Shown here piece by piece: positions 6,535 through 7,890 of a stretch of DNA of 7,890 nt. A program made the position numbers and the translations under genes. The stretch lies in the NCBI GenBank assembly GCA_009926245.1, contig RFPG01000048.1, positions 1 to 7,890 on the forward strand. Direction: 5' to 3'. Source of the stretch: Sphingobacteriia bacterium (GTDB lineage: Bacteria; Bacteroidota; Bacteroidia; UBA7662). The notes under the pieces were generated by a model, which searched no databases, was not told the DNA's origin, and worked only from the letters and a program-made list of their open reading frames with translations. Every line of letters begins with the position of its first letter. The stretch's first letter is position 1.

Positions 6535-7086
6535 ATGCGACCCACCAAAACCCCCGCGCATTCCCAGACCGTTATGAACGAGCTGGTTCTGCCCAACGAC
6601 ACCAATACGCTCAACAACCTGATGGGGGGGCGTCTATTGCATTGGATGGATATCTGTGCCGCCATTGCGGCCCAAAAACATGCCAACCGAATCGTTGTTA
6701 CGGCCAGCGTGGACAATGTGAGTTTCAACCGGGCCATCCGCTTGGGGAACCTCGTCAACATGACCGCCACGGTGACCCGGGCTTTTCAAACATCCATGGA
6801 GGTTCGCTTGGAGGTTTGGTGCGAAAACATCCCCCAGGGTATTCGTCACCTATGCAATCAAGCCTATTTCACCTTTGTAGCCGTGGACGACGCAGGTCAA
6901 CCGACCGCTGTCCCGGATTTGTTGCCCGAAACACCCGAGGAAATTCAGCAATTCGACGGGGCCTTACGCCGCCGTCAATTGCGTTTGGTCCTTGGGGGCC
7001 GCATGAAACCCAGCGAAGCCCACGAACTTCGATCCATTTTTCAGGATCTTCCTCCGCAGGTTGCGAACCCTGGTACGAATCCTTAG
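6535..7086 (+). CDS. Hotdog-fold acyl-CoA thioesterase (YciA/ACOT-like)
   Basis: 183 residues, single hotdog domain at about 14-118. Diagnostic segment: ELVLPNDTNTLNNLMGGRLL followed by HWMDICAAIAAQKHANRIVV (16-55), the hotdog helix with the Gly-Gly and Asp39 region typical of 4HBT-family acyl-CoA hydrolases; then TASVDNVSFNRAIRLGNLV and TSMEVRLEVWCENI. The reaction is hydrolysis of a fatty acyl-CoA to free acid and CoA in the cytoplasm; chain length cannot be told. About 65 residues follow the domain, rich in Pro, Glu and Arg. ATG 6535 starts four bases after the upstream stop, with no Shine-Dalgarno visible, fitting co-translation or reinitiation in the operon. In-frame codons upstream (to 6358) lie inside the preceding gene's sorting domain and are not family-like. 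The TAG stop (7084-7086) overlaps the TAA of the convergent gene. Confidence 0.92.
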   Translation: MRPTKTPAHSQTVMNELVLPNDTNTLNNLMGGRLLHWMDICAAIAAQKHANRIVVTASVDNVSFNRAIRLGNLVNMTATVTRAFQTSMEVRLEVWCENIPQGIRHLCNQAYFTFVAVDDAGQPTAVPDLLPETPEEIQQFDGALRRRQLRLVLGGRMKPSEAHELRSIFQDLPPQVANPGTNP

Positions 7087-7127
7087 TGTTTAAAATCCGC
7101 GTCGCTCAAACGAGGATTTAAGGTACC
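7072..7127. repeat. Imperfect inverted repeat across the convergent stop codons
   Basis: GGTAC (7072-7076) and CTTA (7082-7085) can pair with GTACC (7123-7127) and TAAG (7119-7122), and AATCC (7094-7098) with GGATT (7114-7118), giving about 14 pairs interrupted by two one-sided bulges. It sits exactly over the overlapping ends of the two convergent genes, where a bidirectional terminator would be expected. There is no clean U-tract on either side and the pairing is weak, so this may be chance. Confidence 0.2.
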
Positions 7128-7890
7128 CTCCGTGAGGTTGAATTCGATGGATTCAGGTCCCATGCTGATCTTGACCTTGTGGGGAATTTGGAGTCCTTTG
7201 CCCATATCCCTGTAGTCAGCGTACGCCGTCGTTGACAAGGCATCCTTGCCGTCAGGACCTTTGGAAACCCGCGTAGATTGGACCTTTAGTCCGGTCTGTA
7301 GGTTGTAAACATGGCTCTCTAGGGTTCCATTTTCAAATTTCCAATCCAATTTGGCACAGAGTTGTCCGTCTACCATGACGGCACCGGCCAGGCTTAGTTT
7401 GGAATGAACGCCGTTCAACCATACCATTTCGGGAAGGGGGGTCGCTTCCATTGCCTCGTGTGCCAGTTCTTCACCCTCCACTTCCTTGGTACCCTGCATG
7501 GATTTGCGGGACATTTTTCCGTTGAGATACAAGTCCGATGATAGTTCCATGGAACTGTTGAGACGAACCTTTGTCAGAGATGCAGCGGGTTTGCTCCGCT
7601 TGATCTGGACCATTTCAAGGTTCATTCCTTGAAGAGTAGCCGCCATGGTGGTGCGAAGGCCTTTTAGCTTGGACCAATTCTTGGCCCCGCCGGTATTGGC
7701 AATGTACTTTTCAAGGACCGATGCCAGCGTGGTTCCCTCCGGTAATTTCAACGCCGTGGGATCCGGAGCTGTTTCACCATTCCAATCCAACCATTCAATC
7801 ACGCCATCGCTGTCCATGGAACGAAGCTTGGGCGCAATTTCACTGCCTTTGCCAACACATAAAACAACACAAGATCCGGGTTGAATCATT
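7083..7890 (-). CDS. M16-family zinc peptidase with LolA-like C-terminal domain, partial (C-terminal part)
   Basis: The minus-strand frame is open to the right edge and ends at TAA 7085-7083, giving 268 residues plus unseen upstream sequence. The visible start, IQPGSCVVLCVGKGSEIAPKL, then GVIEWLDWNGE, resembles the end of a M16 C-terminal domain (strand with VVGxxxEVxxxL followed by a 'YDxxGE' element). After a Pro-rich linker, LEKYIANTGGAKNWSKLKGL (about 56-76) opens a LolA/outer-membrane-lipoprotein-sorting-like beta domain that ends with AYADYRDMGKGLQIPHKVKI and LNPRLSDADF. This M16 plus LolA-like tail is known in Bacteroidota periplasmic or outer-membrane-associated peptidases. The HxxEH zinc motif, if present, would be outside the window, and many second members of M16 pairs lack it. 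The ATG at 7889-7887 is taken as internal because no signal peptide follows. A stand-alone LolA-like protein is the alternative. Confidence 0.72.
   Translation of the reverse strand, partial: MIQPGSCVVLCVGKGSEIAPKLRSMDSDGVIEWLDWNGETAPDPTALKLPEGTTLASVLEKYIANTGGAKNWSKLKGLRTTMAATLQGMNLEMVQIKRSKPAASLTKVRLNSSMELSSDLYLNGKMSRKSMQGTKEVEGEELAHEAMEATPLPEMVWLNGVHSKLSLAGAVMVDGQLCAKLDWKFENGTLESHVYNLQTGLKVQSTRVSKGPDGKDALSTTAYADYRDMGKGLQIPHKVKISMGPESIEFNLTEGTLNPRLSDADFKH

Noticed and set aside
1..7890. tRNA, rRNA, CRISPR array, insertion sequence or attachment site
   Set aside because: No repeat arrays, transposase motifs, terminal inverted repeats or cloverleaf sequence were seen by eye; nearly all bases are in the listed genes.

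Overview
The window reads as a gene-dense piece of a Bacteroidota chromosome. Four things point there: a secreted protein ending in a type IX secretion (T9SS) type A sorting domain; a signal peptide that leaves Gln as the first mature residue; the familiar Bacteroidota pairing of a LuxC-like acyl-CoA reductase with a divergent 2[4Fe-4S] ferredoxin; and a M16 peptidase tail fused to a LolA-like domain. By eye the GC content is a little above 50 %, high for a typical flavobacterium. The order cannot be fixed from sequence alone; a Flavobacteriales-like or Saprospirales/Chitinophagales-like lineage is a guess.

Layout. (1) 1-853, minus strand: N-terminal 284 residues of an acyl-CoA reductase running off the left edge. 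(2) A 37-base divergent intergenic region (854-890) with a TAnnTTTG-type -7 element. (3) Five plus-strand genes in one tight run: ferredoxin (891-1250), a double-length D-Ala--D-Ala ligase (1247-3946), a membrane-anchored three-PASTA protein (3943-4686), a T9SS-exported protein (4671-6530) and a hotdog acyl-CoA thioesterase (6535-7086). The first four overlap by 4, 4 and 16 bases; the last junction has 4 spacer bases. (4) 7083-7890, minus strand: C-terminal part of an M16-family peptidase with a LolA-like tail. Its stop codon overlaps that of the thioesterase. Only 41 of 7890 bases lie outside coding sequence. No RNA gene, mobile element or CRISPR array was seen.

How the genes may work together. 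The core of the operon looks like a cell-envelope module: a ligase making the D-Ala-D-Ala (or related) dipeptide for peptidoglycan, a PASTA protein that could bind peptidoglycan from the periplasmic side, and an exported surface protein. The acyl-CoA reductase, ferredoxin and thioesterase point to acyl-CoA/redox metabolism on either side.

The most notable object is the 899-residue ligase. It holds two complete Ddl-like units (N domain plus ATP-grasp) in one chain, and each has lost different canonical active-site residues. Unit 1 keeps the Glu-Ser-Tyr substrate triad but has Asp for the metal-ligand Glu. Unit 2 keeps the metal site but has Cys and Phe in place of the triad Ser and Tyr. This suggests division of labour or changed substrate specificity and is the best candidate here for something under-described.
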